Both the position numbers and the translations under genes were made by a program. Of a stretch of 64,000 bases of DNA, positions 9,612-18,962 are shown piece by piece. The stretch spans positions 1 through 64,000 of the forward strand of contig CALSSA010000003.1 in assembly GCA_943788875.1 (NCBI GenBank). Direction: 5' to 3'. Source of the stretch: an uncultured Pseudomonadales bacterium. Its GTDB lineage: Bacteria; Pseudomonadota; Gammaproteobacteria; Pseudomonadales; Porticoccaceae. The notes beneath the pieces are model-generated. The model did no database searches. It was not told the origin of the DNA and was given only the letters and a program-made list of their open reading frames with translations. Position 1 is the first letter of the stretch. Each line of letters starts with the position of its first letter.

Positions 9612-10052
9612 TTATCGGCGTTTGTTAGCGGCCACTTCAATGGCACGTTTATCAATAGCCACCTTATCCAGCACCCCATTAATAAACTTAAAGGCATCCG
9701 TGGGGCCGTAGGTTTTAGCAAGATTAACACCTTCGTTAATCACCACCTTGTAGGGCACTTCGATGCTGTAGAGCAGCTCATAGCTGGCAATGCGCAACAC
9801 GGCTCGGGACACAGGATCCAGATCTTTATTTTCTCGATCCAAGTGGGGGGTATAGACACTATCAACCTCGGCTAGATTCTTCGGCACACCGAATAAAATA
9901 TCGTGAAACAGGCTGGCATCTACCTTGCCCATATCATTGTCGACATGGAATTCGGCTTCAATATCAACCAGATCTGTGCCGCCAACATCCCAGGAATAAA
10001 GAGCCTGTACCAGCAGTCGTCGCGCCTTCTGTTTTTCCTTTGGTTTTGACAT
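9612..10052 (-). CDS. nusB: Transcription antitermination factor NusB
   Basis: RNA-binding factor that joins NusE (S10) at boxA of rRNA leaders to prevent early termination. It has 146 residues, with the typical KARRLLVQALYSW start, the central LDPVSRAVLRIASYELLY helix and the FINGVLDKVA signature near the C-terminus. The start is two bases from the ribH stop, so it is co-transcribed with the riboflavin genes, as is common in gammaproteobacteria. Confidence 0.95.
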   Translation of the reverse strand: MSKPKEKQKARRLLVQALYSWDVGGTDLVDIEAEFHVDNDMGKVDASLFHDILFGVPKNLAEVDSVYTPHLDRENKDLDPVSRAVLRIASYELLYSIEVPYKVVINEGVNLAKTYGPTDAFKFINGVLDKVAIDKRAIEVAANKRR

Positions 10053-10054
10053 GG

Positions 10055-10537
10055 TTAGTCGGCACTCTGCATCTGTTGAAAGACGGCTAGCATCTCAAGG
10101 GTAGTAAGAGCTGCTTCTTCCCCTTTATTTTCTTCGTTTTCACCAGAGCGATCCAATGACTGCTGCAGGTTATCTGTGGTCAAAAGACCAAAGGCAACGG
10201 GCAGGTTTTCATTTAAGCCAACCTCGCCAATGCCTCGCGTTGTTTCAGAGCAGACATAATCGAAATGCGGCGTATCTCCTCGAATCACACAGCCCAGAGT
10301 AATAATGGCATCAAAACGACCAGTGCGCGCTGCGCGCTGGGCTGCAAGAGGCAATTCAAATGCGCCAGGCACACGATACTGTTCTACAGAGCCACCACTG
10401 ATATTGTGACGGGCTAGTGCGCGCACGGCGCCTGCCAGTAAGCCATCAGTTATCTCAGCATTCCAACGCGCTGCAATCACAGCAATGCGCGGGTTACCCA
10501 GATCAAAATTGCCTTCTTCAGGCCTAAATTCACTCAT
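10055..10537 (-). CDS. ribH: 6,7-dimethyl-8-ribityllumazine synthase
   Basis: Condenses 3,4-dihydroxybutanone 4-phosphate with the ribitylaminopyrimidine to form lumazine, the penultimate riboflavin step. It has 160 residues. The substrate-site segments are AARWNAEITDGLL near the N-terminus, VPGAFELPLAA near residue 56, and LGCVIRGDTPHFDYVC, which contains the catalytic histidine region. It lies 18 bases after the ribB-type gene and 2 bases before nusB in one operon. Confidence 0.95.
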   Translation of the reverse strand: MSEFRPEEGNFDLGNPRIAVIAARWNAEITDGLLAGAVRALARHNISGGSVEQYRVPGAFELPLAAQRAARTGRFDAIITLGCVIRGDTPHFDYVCSETTRGIGEVGLNENLPVAFGLLTTDNLQQSLDRSGENEENKGEEAALTTLEMLAVFQQMQSAD

Positions 10538-10555
10538 GATTAATTCCTGTTGCCG

Positions 10556-11674
10556 CTATTCGCAGTCGACGTATTCTTCAACTTCAAGATCGAAGCCTGA
10601 GATACCGGTAAATTTGAACGGTGCACTCATCAGACGCATTTTATTAACACCCAGATCCATAAGTATCTGCGAGCCTGTACCCACCTGTTGATACACCACA
10701 TCCCCAGCGGGCTGAGTTTTGCCGCTATTGGGATTCAAAATCATTTCAATGCTCTGGTCGATATCCTCTGCACTCTCAGGATAGAAAAGCAGAACCAAGA
10801 CGCCCCTCTCCTCTTTGGCAATGGCTTCCATCGCTTTGTGAAATGACCAGGTATTAAACCCAGAGTCAGACTGCATCGCCAGCAGGTCGCGGGCTGAGCG
10901 GTTGATGTGTACTCGCACTAGTGGCGCGTCACCACCGGCGACATCCCCTTTGACCAGGGCAAAATGTTTCTCACTGCGCGCATTGTCCAGATAGGTTTTA
11001 AGATTAAATTCGCCAAACTGGGTATTGATCTGACGCTCACTAATGCATTGAGTAGTCTTCTCTGTCACCAAACGATAATGAATAAGATCGGCAATGGTGC
11101 CAATCTTCAATTCGTGCTTTTCAGCAAACAGCTCCAGATCATCACGACGAGCCATGGTGCCGTCTTCATTCATAATCTCAACAATCACTGCCGCCGGCTC
11201 AAAACCTGCAATTCTTGCAAGATCACAGCCTGCTTCGGTATGCCCAGCTCGACTTAGAACGCCACCTGGCTGGGCCTTGAGAGGAAAAATATGCCCCGGT
11301 TGTACTATATCGCTCGGGCGGGCATTGCCTGCTACCGCGGCCTGAACCGTGCGCGCTCGGTCGGCGGCGGAGATACCTGTGGTCACGCCCTCGGAGGCTT
11401 CAATAGACAGGGTAAATGGTGTGCTGTGGCTCGACTGATTATTGTCAGTAGCAACCATCATGCCCAACTCAAGCTGCTTGCAGCGCTGCTCATTGAGGGT
11501 CAGGCAGATCAAGCCACGGGCATAGGTGGCCATAAAATTAATATCCTGAGGGCGCACCATAGGCGCTGCCATCACGAGATCACCTTCATTCTCGCGATCT
11601 TCATCATCCATCAAAATAACCATCTTGCCCTGACGAATATCTTCGAGTAATTCTTCTACTGTGTTAAGTACCAT
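10556..11674 (-). CDS. ribB: 3,4-dihydroxy-2-butanone 4-phosphate synthase with degenerate GTP cyclohydrolase II domain
   Basis: Residues 1-200 form a complete RibB domain that makes the four-carbon riboflavin precursor from ribulose 5-phosphate. It has the acidic metal site DDEDRENEGDLVMAA near residue 24 and HTEAGCDLARIAG near residue 145. Residues 205-372 align in size with GTP cyclohydrolase II, but the zinc cysteine cluster (C-x2-GD...CDCG) is absent: the matching region reads VRVHINRSARDLLAMQ. The second domain is therefore probably not a cyclohydrolase, as in the RibBX-type proteins known from other gammaproteobacteria, and a separate ribA would be needed elsewhere. Confidence 0.93.
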   Translation of the reverse strand: MVLNTVEELLEDIRQGKMVILMDDEDRENEGDLVMAAPMVRPQDINFMATYARGLICLTLNEQRCKQLELGMMVATDNNQSSHSTPFTLSIEASEGVTTGISAADRARTVQAAVAGNARPSDIVQPGHIFPLKAQPGGVLSRAGHTEAGCDLARIAGFEPAAVIVEIMNEDGTMARRDDLELFAEKHELKIGTIADLIHYRLVTEKTTQCISERQINTQFGEFNLKTYLDNARSEKHFALVKGDVAGGDAPLVRVHINRSARDLLAMQSDSGFNTWSFHKAMEAIAKEERGVLVLLFYPESAEDIDQSIEMILNPNSGKTQPAGDVVYQQVGTGSQILMDLGVNKMRLMSAPFKFTGISGFDLEVEEYVDCE

Positions 11675-11716
11675 TTTCTCTTCTCTTCCGCTCTAATGCC
11701 TTTCGCTGAAACCCTA

Positions 11717-12325
11717 TTAACTATCGGCTGCTTTGTCGCCCAACAGGAGCCTCTCTAAATAACGAGCAACCAGATCAACTTCCAGATTAACCTTAGTGCC
11801 CACTGCATAGCCTCCCATCACTGTGTGAGCCATAGTGTGGGGTACGATATTTAATTCAAATTCTGAGCCTTCGACTTTATTGATGGTCAGGCTTGTACCA
11901 TCCAATGTGATGGAGCCTTTGTGGGCAATATATTTTGCCAGATCCCTTGGTGCGCGAATGCGAAAACGCCAGGATCTTGCATCTTCTTCCAGGGAAACCA
12001 CTTCGCCTATGCCGTCGACATGACCGGAAACGATATGGCCACCAAAGCGATCACTGGCCTGCATGGCTTTTTCCAGGTTAATGCGGCTGCCAGTTTTCCA
12101 GTCACCTATGGTGGTCAGGTTTAATGTCTCTACCGATACATCTGCCATAAAGCCTTCACCGCTCAGTTCTACGGCGGTTAGGCAGGCTCCGTTACAGGCG
12201 ATGCTGTCACCAAGTTGGACATCGGCCAGACTCAGATTGCCGGTGCGGATTGTTAGGCGCACATCGCCACCGCGCTGTTCTAGGTCTGCAATATCGCCTA
12301 TGGCGCTGATAATTCCTGTGAACAT
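11717..12325 (-). CDS. ribE: Riboflavin synthase alpha chain
   Basis: Dismutates two lumazine molecules to riboflavin. The 202 residues contain two tandem lumazine-binding domains: MFTGII at the N-terminus with SIACNGACLTAV near residue 40, and the second-domain pair GHVDGIG and GSITLDGTSLTIN near residues 100-150. It sits between ribD (174-base gap upstream) and the ribB-type gene (42 bases downstream). The relatively long leader upstream contains a small hairpin (see 12368-12383). Confidence 0.95.
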   Translation of the reverse strand: MFTGIISAIGDIADLEQRGGDVRLTIRTGNLSLADVQLGDSIACNGACLTAVELSGEGFMADVSVETLNLTTIGDWKTGSRINLEKAMQASDRFGGHIVSGHVDGIGEVVSLEEDARSWRFRIRAPRDLAKYIAHKGSITLDGTSLTINKVEGSEFELNIVPHTMAHTVMGGYAVGTKVNLEVDLVARYLERLLLGDKAADS

Positions 12326-12367
12326 AGTTTAAATCCTATACATCAACTTAATTTGAGTTTGTCGCAA

Positions 12368-12383
12368 GGGTTGCGGACAACCC
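12368..12383 (-). other. Small hairpin in the ribE leader
   Basis: GGGTTG-CGGA-CAACCC forms a perfect 6-bp stem with a 4-base loop, 43 bases upstream of the ribE start in the 174-base ribD-ribE gap. No T-tract follows. The conserved FMN riboswitch elements are not recognisable here, so its role, if any, is unknown. Confidence 0.4.
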
Positions 12384-12499
12384 ATTCTAATATCGGCGTA
12401 TTTAATGCCGCTTTAAAACCTTCAGTCTCTCCCAGCTCTTAACCATGCTCCCAACTAAATCCCCCGCTAAGCGTTTTAAGTGCAGGATGGGGGCGGATA

Positions 12500-13615
12500 T
12501 CAATAATCCTTATCTGGCCTCAATACCACCCGAATATCCTCACCAATCCGCCGAATATCCTGAATCGACAAGGCTAAATGTGCATCAATAGTCTCAATTG
12601 GCAAATTAAACATAGGCCGCGCCTCATTGCCAAATAGCTTCGGAGCCCAATAGCACACCAACTCATCCAGCAAACCCTCAGCAATAAACGCCCCGGCAAG
12701 TCCAGCACCAGCCTCCACCAAAACCTTGTTGCAATCTCGTCCAGCCAACTCCACCAGCAACGCCTGCAAATCAATGTGCTCACCCAGCGCCGGCAAAAAA
12801 ATCACCTCAGCACCAGCCGCAGTTAAAGCCTCTGCTTTTGTGCGCTGCTCAACGCCATCCAGAGTTGCCACAACAGTTGCACCAGGCTGACTGAACATCC
12901 GCGCCTCCGGTGACATCTGCAACCGGGAATCCACCACCACTCGCAGTGGTTGCCGCAATGGGTCTTCGACGCCAACGTCCTCATTGGTTATACGCACAGT
13001 CAGGGACGGATCGTCCATTAGTTGCGTGCCAATACCAGTAATAATTGCACAGCAGGTCGCGCGCAAACGCTGCACATCCTGACGGGCTGCCGGAGTCGTA
13101 ATCCACTGACTCTGACCACTGGCCATTGCCGTTCTACCATCCAGGCTAGCAGCCATTTTGACTGTTACCCAGGGCGTACCCTGCTCCTGGCGTTTAATAA
13201 AGCCAGGGTTTATATCTCTCGCCTGATCTTCAAGCAGACCAACATCAACCTCAATGCCAGCATCCTGTAATTTTTTAATCCCCGCACCAGCAACTTGGGG
13301 GTTGGGATCCTCACCAGCAATCACTACACGGGCGATACCTGCAGCGATCAGGGCATCGGCGCAAGGGCCGGTTTTACCCTGGTGACTACAAGGCTCCAAA
13401 GTGACGTAGGCCGTAGCACCGGCAATATTATCTGCGCCTTGTAATGCCTCGATCTCCGCATGATTGCCCCCCGCAGGTCTAGTGTAACCCTCAGCGATAA
13501 CAGCGCCGTCCAAAGTAATCACACAGCCAACCGCAGGGTTGGGCGATGTGGTGTAACGGCCTTTGGCAGCCAACTGCAGGGCGCGGGACATCATTTCACG
13601 GTCAATAATGGTCAT
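12500..13615 (-). CDS. ribD: Bifunctional riboflavin deaminase/reductase
   Basis: Two-domain enzyme of 371 residues. The N-terminal zinc deaminase carries HAEIEAL (near residue 52) and LEPCSHQGKTGPC (near residue 75). The C-terminal NADPH reductase starts near residue 148 with VKMAASLDGRTAMASG and contains LVEAGAGLAGAFI. It converts the pyrimidine from the cyclohydrolase step into ribitylaminouracil phosphate. The start at 13615 touches the last base of the nrdR stop, so the two genes are coupled. Confidence 0.95.
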   Translation of the reverse strand: MTIIDREMMSRALQLAAKGRYTTSPNPAVGCVITLDGAVIAEGYTRPAGGNHAEIEALQGADNIAGATAYVTLEPCSHQGKTGPCADALIAAGIARVVIAGEDPNPQVAGAGIKKLQDAGIEVDVGLLEDQARDINPGFIKRQEQGTPWVTVKMAASLDGRTAMASGQSQWITTPAARQDVQRLRATCCAIITGIGTQLMDDPSLTVRITNEDVGVEDPLRQPLRVVVDSRLQMSPEARMFSQPGATVVATLDGVEQRTKAEALTAAGAEVIFLPALGEHIDLQALLVELAGRDCNKVLVEAGAGLAGAFIAEGLLDELVCYWAPKLFGNEARPMFNLPIETIDAHLALSIQDIRRIGEDIRVVLRPDKDY

Positions 13616-14088
13616 CAGTCCTCAGCCGTATCTGGCTTAAGCGCATTTAAGCGATTGAGCTCGTCCTGAAATTCACTGAGATCCTGAAAACTGCGATACA
13701 CAGAGGCAAAGCGCACATAGGCCACCTCATCTAATTCACGAAGTTGGCGCATGACTTCCTCACCAATGGTTCGCGAAGACACTTCGCGCTCACCAGTAAC
13801 CTGTAAAAAATGCTTTATCTGAGAGAGAGAAACTTCGATTTTTTCAATTGGGACCGGACGTTTTTCCAACGCGCGCTGCAAACCGGCGCGGAGCTTATCC
13901 TCATCAAAGGACTCGCGACTGCCATCCGTTTTAATCACCCTGGGCATTACCAACTCGGCCAGCTCATAAGTAGTGAAACGCTCACTACATTCCACACATT
14001 CACGACGCCGGCGCACCTGCCCGCCATCGGCGACCAGTCGCGAATCTACAACCTTGGTGTCATCAGCATTACAGAACGGACAATACAT
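13615..14088 (-). CDS. nrdR: Transcriptional repressor NrdR
   Basis: Nucleotide-sensing repressor of ribonucleotide reductase genes. The 157 residues begin with the zinc ribbon ([17 protein letters not shown] and [12 protein letters not shown]), followed by the ATP-cone domain ([18 protein letters not shown]). Its place directly before ribD is the conserved gammaproteobacterial arrangement, although here a NUDIX gene lies between it and glyA. Confidence 0.96.
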   Translation of the reverse strand: MYCPFCNADDTKVVDSRLVADGGQVRRRRECVECSERFTTYELAELVMPRVIKTDGSRESFDEDKLRAGLQRALEKRPVPIEKIEVSLSQIKHFLQVTGEREVSSRTIGEEVMRQLRELDEVAYVRFASVYRSFQDLSEFQDELNRLNALKPDTAED

Positions 14089-14171
14089 AGCGGCACTTCA
14101 AAATTTTGGGCGCTTATTCTACCATAAGATGGTCGATTTAAAGTTCATTTCAAACAGCCTGATTTTATTTT

Positions 14172-14879
14172 TTAGGGGCGATCCATAGGCGCCACTTTTA
14201 CATCATCACCAGAATGAATATATTGGGTACCCGCTCTAGAAAACAATGTCCGATGCATGGGCCCATCGAGTTTTGAATTCAGTGATTCGTAGCCACTATC
14301 TCCGGGATATAGGCACACCACATGACCCTCATGCTTGCAGATTCTGGGCGTGACCTCGTAGGCTTGGCGCAGAGCCAGTTTTGCACAGGCCTCAGACGCT
14401 GTCTGATAATGTCTGATCAAACGCATTGAGAGAACGGTTGGGGGCATCATATTGAGCTCACCAAGGCCATGAAGGTCTAGAGCCTGTTGCGGGGCAATCC
14501 ATTGAAATTCGTGGATTTCCCCATCATCGATCACAACATCTGCTGAGCGATGCTGGGCTTCGGCGACAAAAAACCAAGTCGCAAACCGACGGCTCTCGCC
14601 CTCCGGAGTAGTCCAGTTGCAAAAGTGCACCAAATCATCGGCGTCAAGCAACAGGCCGCACTCCTCTTCCACCTCTCGAACTGCAGCATTTTTTGCCGCC
14701 TGCCTCTCATTGGCAGCTTCCGACAGCTCCGGCTGATCTATGGCACCACCGGGAAATACCCAAGCACCTCCGGCAAAAGCTAATTTGGCATTGCGCCGCA
14801 ACAGTAAGACCTGAAGACCCTGCTCGGTATCACGCAACAGTACTGCAGTGGCTGCCAGACGCAGATCGTTTTCGGCCAT
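14172..14879 (-). CDS. NUDIX hydrolase, NUDT19-like with extended Nudix box
   Basis: Hydrolyses a nucleoside-diphosphate-linked compound, possibly a CoA derivative. The Nudix box is present but stretched: GGAIDQPE is followed by about 18 residues before REVEEECGLLLD, whereas the classical spacing is 7. Such an insertion is typical of the NUDT7/NUDT19-like branch. It has 235 residues. It stands between glyA and nrdR, genes that are adjacent in many relatives, so it looks like an insertion into the conserved block. A terminator separates it from glyA. The exact substrate is not determinable. Confidence 0.82.
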   Translation of the reverse strand: MAENDLRLAATAVLLRDTEQGLQVLLLRRNAKLAFAGGAWVFPGGAIDQPELSEAANERQAAKNAAVREVEEECGLLLDADDLVHFCNWTTPEGESRRFATWFFVAEAQHRSADVVIDDGEIHEFQWIAPQQALDLHGLGELNMMPPTVLSMRLIRHYQTASEACAKLALRQAYEVTPRICKHEGHVVCLYPGDSGYESLNSKLDGPMHRTLFSRAGTQYIHSGDDVKVAPMDRP

Positions 14880-14905
14880 TGACCCTCTCCAAAAAATACA
14901 AGAAT

Positions 14906-14936
14906 AAAAAAAGCCCCAGCATAGTGGGGCTTTTTA
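14906..14936 (-). terminator. Rho-independent terminator between glyA and the NUDIX gene
   Basis: AAGCCCCA (14911-14918), six-base loop, TGGGGCTT (14925-14932), with A and T tracts on both sides. It ends the glyA transcript on the minus strand, and the symmetrical tracts would also allow function on the plus strand. Confidence 0.9.
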
Positions 14937-14953
14937 GACTGCGTGGCAAAGGC

Positions 14954-16213
14954 TTATGCGTATACAGGGAAGCGTTTGCAGATTTCCAACACCTTGGTTT
15001 TAACATCCGCAATAACCTGCTCGGAACTGCCATTCTCTAAACTATCAAGAATATCGCACATCCAATGGGTCAGCTGTACAGTCTCATCCAGACCAAACCC
15101 TCTGGTGGTAATCGCCGGAGTGCCAACGCGCAGACCTGAGGTTACGAAAGGTGAGCGAGGATCGTTCGGCACTGCATTTTTATTGACAGTGATAAAGGCT
15201 TCGCCCATAGCACGGTCGGCATCCGTACCTGTGTAGTCCTTGCCAATCAGGCTTACCAGCATCAGGTGATTTTCGGTGCCGTTGGAGACAATATTGATGC
15301 CGCGCTCAATAAAGGTCGCCGCCATAGCTTTAGCATTGGCTACAACCTGCTTTTGATACTCAACAAACTCTTCGCTGGCCGCTTCTTTAAAGGCCACTGC
15401 CTTAGCTGCAATCACATGACACAGAGGACCACCTTGGCTGCCGGGGAACAGCGCTGAATTAACCTTTTTAGCAATCGCTTCATCATTGGTCAGCACAATG
15501 CCGCCGCGGGGGCCGCGCAATGTTTTGTGCGTCGTTGAAGTCACTACATGAGCATGGGGGATCGGGCTGGGATATACACCAGCAGCAATCAGTCCAGAGA
15601 CATGGGCCATATCGACCAACAGGTAGGCGCCAACAGAATCGGCGATCTCGCGGAATCGAGCCCAATCCATGATGCCTGAGTAAGCTGAGAAGCCAGCAAT
15701 AATCATCGCTGGTTTATGCTCTTTAGCCAGAGATTCAACCTGCTCGTAATCAATCAGACCAGTCTCTGAATCCAGGCCGTACTGCACTGCGTTGTACAGC
15801 TTGCCAGAAAAGTTTGGCTTAGCACCATGGGTCAGGTGACCACCATCAGCCAAGCTCATACCTAAAACCGTATCACCACCTTTGATCAAGGCCAGAAATA
15901 CTGCACTGTTAGCCTGAGAACCAGAATGGGGCTGAACATTGGCGAAATCGGCACCGTAGAGACTCTTGAGTCGGTCAATAGCCAGATTCTCTGCGATATC
16001 AACGTATTCACAGCCACCGTAGTAGCGTTTTCCCGGATAACCCTCGGCATATTTGTTGGTCATCTTGCCGCCCTGAGCTTCCATCACCGCTGGGCTGGTG
16101 TAATTTTCTGAAGCAATCAACTCAATATGCTGTTCCTGACGTTGATCTTCCTGCTGGATAGCCTGCCATAACTCGGCATCAAACTTTGCAATTGTCTGGT
16201 CTTTATCGAACAT
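14954..16213 (-). CDS. glyA: Serine hydroxymethyltransferase
   Basis: PLP enzyme that interconverts serine and glycine and charges tetrahydrofolate with a one-carbon unit. It has 419 residues, the full family length. The PLP lysine lies in [16 protein letters not shown] near residue 230, and the N-terminal [20 protein letters not shown] signature is intact. It follows rlmD by 94 bases on the same strand, a gap that probably holds its own promoter, and is followed by a strong terminator. Confidence 0.97.
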   Translation of the reverse strand: MFDKDQTIAKFDAELWQAIQQEDQRQEQHIELIASENYTSPAVMEAQGGKMTNKYAEGYPGKRYYGGCEYVDIAENLAIDRLKSLYGADFANVQPHSGSQANSAVFLALIKGGDTVLGMSLADGGHLTHGAKPNFSGKLYNAVQYGLDSETGLIDYEQVESLAKEHKPAMIIAGFSAYSGIMDWARFREIADSVGAYLLVDMAHVSGLIAAGVYPSPIPHAHVVTSTTHKTLRGPRGGIVLTNDEAIAKKVNSALFPGSQGGPLCHVIAAKAVAFKEAASEEFVEYQKQVVANAKAMAATFIERGINIVSNGTENHLMLVSLIGKDYTGTDADRAMGEAFITVNKNAVPNDPRSPFVTSGLRVGTPAITTRGFGLDETVQLTHWMCDILDSLENGSSEQVIADVKTKVLEICKRFPVYA

Positions 16214-16307
16214 GATTTAGGGGTTTCCTGAAGGTTGAAACGAATTATAAATTCAGGAAAGAATTATAGCGGAAATGCGGTCCAGCTAAAAGTGAAAAAA
16301 TGACTAT

Positions 16308-17624
16308 CTAGCCCCTCTTGGCACTCTTCTCAAATAGCGCCATAGCCTCGATATGAACGGTATGAGGAAACATATCCATAACGCCCACAGCCTTTAGCCT
16401 GTAGCCCGCTTCCGCAAGCGCAGCAGCGTCTCTAACCATGGTCGAAGGATGACAGGAAATATAGATCAAACTTTGGGCGCCAGACTTGGCCACCCAAGGC
16501 ATGACTCCAGCTGCACCATTGCGGGGCGGATCCAGCACAATTAAATCTATATCTTCAGCCTGCCCAATACTGGCCAGCCCTACTCCGCGACTGAGGTCAG
16601 CCACAGAAAATTCCACATTGTCGATATTATTACCAGCGGCATTGCTGATAGCCCCTTTAACTAGATCGGGCAGCCCCTCAATTCCAATCACCTGCTTAAA
16701 GCGGCGCGTCAGCGGCAGGGATAAATTGCCTGTACCACAATATAAATCAACGGCAGTACCCCCACCCTCAGGCAAAATATCCAACATCTGATCAATCATC
16801 TCGCGATTGATCTGGCCATTGACCTGAATAAACTGACCAGGCTCAAATTTGAGATTTATGTTATCTGCCACAGAAAAACTAAGACTGTCAGAACCAGCAT
16901 CAAGACGGGTGAATTTTGCCTGCTTGCCCGCTTTCCACCAAAGTTGCACCGGGCCTTCCGCTTTCCGTTCAAGAGACTCGCTCATGGCTGGAATCTCTTC
17001 ATCGGCGGGGAAACGACTCGCCTCTACTGCAATTGCAATGCTGTTGTCCGCAGAGATTAACTCTACCTCAAACACGCGAATATCCGCCGGCAGGCACGTC
17101 AGCCAAGCAGGCAACAACTCTACCGCCTGTGGCAGCGGTGCCGCCAACACCGGGCACTGGGTAATAGGTTCTATTCTGCGGCTGCCAGCATTGCGAAAGC
17201 CAATCAAATAGCGGCCATCTTTAGCTCGCTGCACCGCCAGCCGGGCCCTGCGACGGTAACCCCAAGGGGGTGCACTCAGCGGTGGCAATATACTGTCCGC
17301 CACCAATCCTCCACGCTCCAGACTGCTGATTAATTGCTGCTGTTTAAATTCCAACTGCGTGCCATGTTCCAGATGTTGCAAGCTGCAACCACCACAGCGC
17401 GAAAAATGCTTACAATCAGGCTCCACTCGGCGAGGGGAAGGTTCAATAACCTTGTTAACACGACCCTCATCATAATTGCGCTTGCGGTTAATATAGCGAA
17501 ACTCAACGGTCTCATTTGGGAGGGCTCCCTCGACAAAACAGGCCTTGCCATCAATGCGCCCCACGCCGCGACCATCATGACTCAGATCGACAATTTCACA
17601 GCTATAAATTTGTTTTTCGCTCAT
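16308..17624 (-). CDS. rlmD: 23S rRNA (uracil-C5)-methyltransferase RlmD
   Basis: SAM-dependent RNA methyltransferase of 438 residues for U1939 of 23S rRNA. The order is an N-terminal TRAM domain (residues 1-60), a 4Fe-4S cysteine cluster (CKHFSRCGGCSLQHL near residues 72-86, with a further Cys at ITQCPV), the SAM motif VDLYCGTGNLSLPL near residue 292, the LDPPRNGA segment and the catalytic ISCHPSTMVRD near residue 390. RlmD, rather than RlmC or TrmA, is inferred from length and the cluster spacing. Confidence 0.9.
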   Translation of the reverse strand: MSEKQIYSCEIVDLSHDGRGVGRIDGKACFVEGALPNETVEFRYINRKRNYDEGRVNKVIEPSPRRVEPDCKHFSRCGGCSLQHLEHGTQLEFKQQQLISSLERGGLVADSILPPLSAPPWGYRRRARLAVQRAKDGRYLIGFRNAGSRRIEPITQCPVLAAPLPQAVELLPAWLTCLPADIRVFEVELISADNSIAIAVEASRFPADEEIPAMSESLERKAEGPVQLWWKAGKQAKFTRLDAGSDSLSFSVADNINLKFEPGQFIQVNGQINREMIDQMLDILPEGGGTAVDLYCGTGNLSLPLTRRFKQVIGIEGLPDLVKGAISNAAGNNIDNVEFSVADLSRGVGLASIGQAEDIDLIVLDPPRNGAAGVMPWVAKSGAQSLIYISCHPSTMVRDAAALAEAGYRLKAVGVMDMFPHTVHIEAMALFEKSAKRG

Positions 17625-17780
17625 GCAATTACCTGATTTTTCTGTTTTGCCCCAATTGTTCGCGATAGTAGCAGATCACCCAGTGCAACCCGAGATATGA
17701 ATCACAGCTTGAAGTAAATTTGCATCGTCCACGGAAGGCAGCATAATCAACGTCAGATCTGCATATGAAGAGACAGACAA

Positions 17781-18347
17781 ATGAGCTTGAGCAGCAATAG
17801 TACCGAGGGTCACGCAAGTAAAGAAAGTACCGAGCAGTGGAGTTGGCTGAGCAAATTATTTCACTGGGCCACAGCATTGTTGATTTTTATCCAGATTCCA
17901 CTGGGGTTTTACGCGGACAGTCTCAGACTGTCACCGTTCAAACTTGATGTTTTTGTATGGCATAAATCCCTCGGCATGCTAGTGCTGTTGCTGGTAGCAG
18001 TGCGCCTGCTGTGGCGCATCAAGAGCACCATACCCGCAGCCGTCGCTGGCACCGCCGGGCAAAAATTACTCGCCAAATTGGCCCACAGTGTTATGTATGG
18101 ATTAATGCTGGCACTGCCTCTATCTGGTTGGCTGGTATCTTCCGCCACCAACTTTCCCGTCAAACTTTTCTGGTTAATCCCCCTGCCCGCGATTAGCGGT
18201 CCGGATGAGGCATTAAAATCCCTGGCTTCAGAAATTCATGAAATCTGCGTGTTCGCTCTTATTATTGTTCTGGTCACTCATATCGGCGCTGCCCTGTGGC
18301 ACCATCTGTACCTGCGCGACAATGCACTGAAGCGGATGTGGTTTTAG
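17781..18347 (+). CDS. Cytochrome b561 family protein
   Basis: Di-haem inner-membrane electron carrier of 188 residues with four predicted membrane helices. Haem-ligand histidines are seen in WLSKLFHWATALL, VWHKSLGMLVLLL, LAHSVMYGLML and EIHEICVFALII, then VTHIGAALWHHLY. It is followed three bases later by a YceI gene and then a lipoprotein YceI. The b561-YceI pairing is common and points to electron or isoprenoid/quinone handling at the periplasmic side of the membrane. Confidence 0.9.
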   Translation: MSLSSNSTEGHASKESTEQWSWLSKLFHWATALLIFIQIPLGFYADSLRLSPFKLDVFVWHKSLGMLVLLLVAVRLLWRIKSTIPAAVAGTAGQKLLAKLAHSVMYGLMLALPLSGWLVSSATNFPVKLFWLIPLPAISGPDEALKSLASEIHEICVFALIIVLVTHIGAALWHHLYLRDNALKRMWF

Positions 18348-18350
18348 TTT

Positions 18351-18962
18351 ATGGCCATCGACCAAACAGGGCAAAATCGATTGCTGCGTGCAGCGGTAAA
18401 ACTAACCGTCACGTTGGTAACTGCACTGCTGTGGCAACCATTGCTTGGCGCGGACTGGCAGTCAGAGATACAAAATAGCCAACTTAATTTTGCCGCCAGC
18501 TTTCAAAATCTACCTATCAATGGTCGTTTTAAACAGTTCTCGGTCAAATACACAACGGATCAGGCCGCACAGCCCGTTGACCTGCAGGTTAGAGTAATCG
18601 TCGCCAGCGCTGATATGGGCAATACCGAATTCAATACTGAAATTCAAGCCCTCGACTGGTTTAACGTTGCAGACCATGGCACCGCTGTATTTACCGGCCA
18701 GCGCTTTGAAATTGCACCTAAAAACAAGGCTGGTATTGCCTTTATCGCCCATGGAAAGCTGCAACTTAAGGGTATTGAGCAGCCTGTCACTGTGCCCTTT
18801 AGCTGGCGTCCAATTGACCACAATCAGGTTTCTATGAGCGGTGAGTTGAGTCTGAATCGCACTGACTTTGCCATTGGCCAGGGAGAATGGGCAACAGGTG
18901 ACCAAATTGGATTAGCCGTGCGCGTCTGGTTTGATGTGCGCATGCTTAGCAACCATGATTAG
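18351..18962 (+). CDS. YceI family periplasmic protein
   Basis: Lipocalin-like YceI protein of 203 residues with an N-terminal hydrophobic segment (about residues 13-30, ending LLGADWQ) that looks like a signal peptide. The body has the alternating beta pattern of a YceI barrel, with NLPINGRFKQFSVKYTTD, FTGQRFEIAPKNKAG and LNRTDFAIGQGEW. Family members bind amphiphilic isoprenoids. It lies 3 bases after cytochrome b561 and overlaps the next YceI gene by 8 bases, so the three form one operon. Confidence 0.88.
   Translation: MAIDQTGQNRLLRAAVKLTVTLVTALLWQPLLGADWQSEIQNSQLNFAASFQNLPINGRFKQFSVKYTTDQAAQPVDLQVRVIVASADMGNTEFNTEIQALDWFNVADHGTAVFTGQRFEIAPKNKAGIAFIAHGKLQLKGIEQPVTVPFSWRPIDHNQVSMSGELSLNRTDFAIGQGEWATGDQIGLAVRVWFDVRMLSNHD

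Noticed and set aside
12326..12499. FMN riboswitch upstream of ribE
   Set aside because: The conserved riboswitch core is not recognisable on the coding strand, and the riboflavin genes are embedded in a larger operon.
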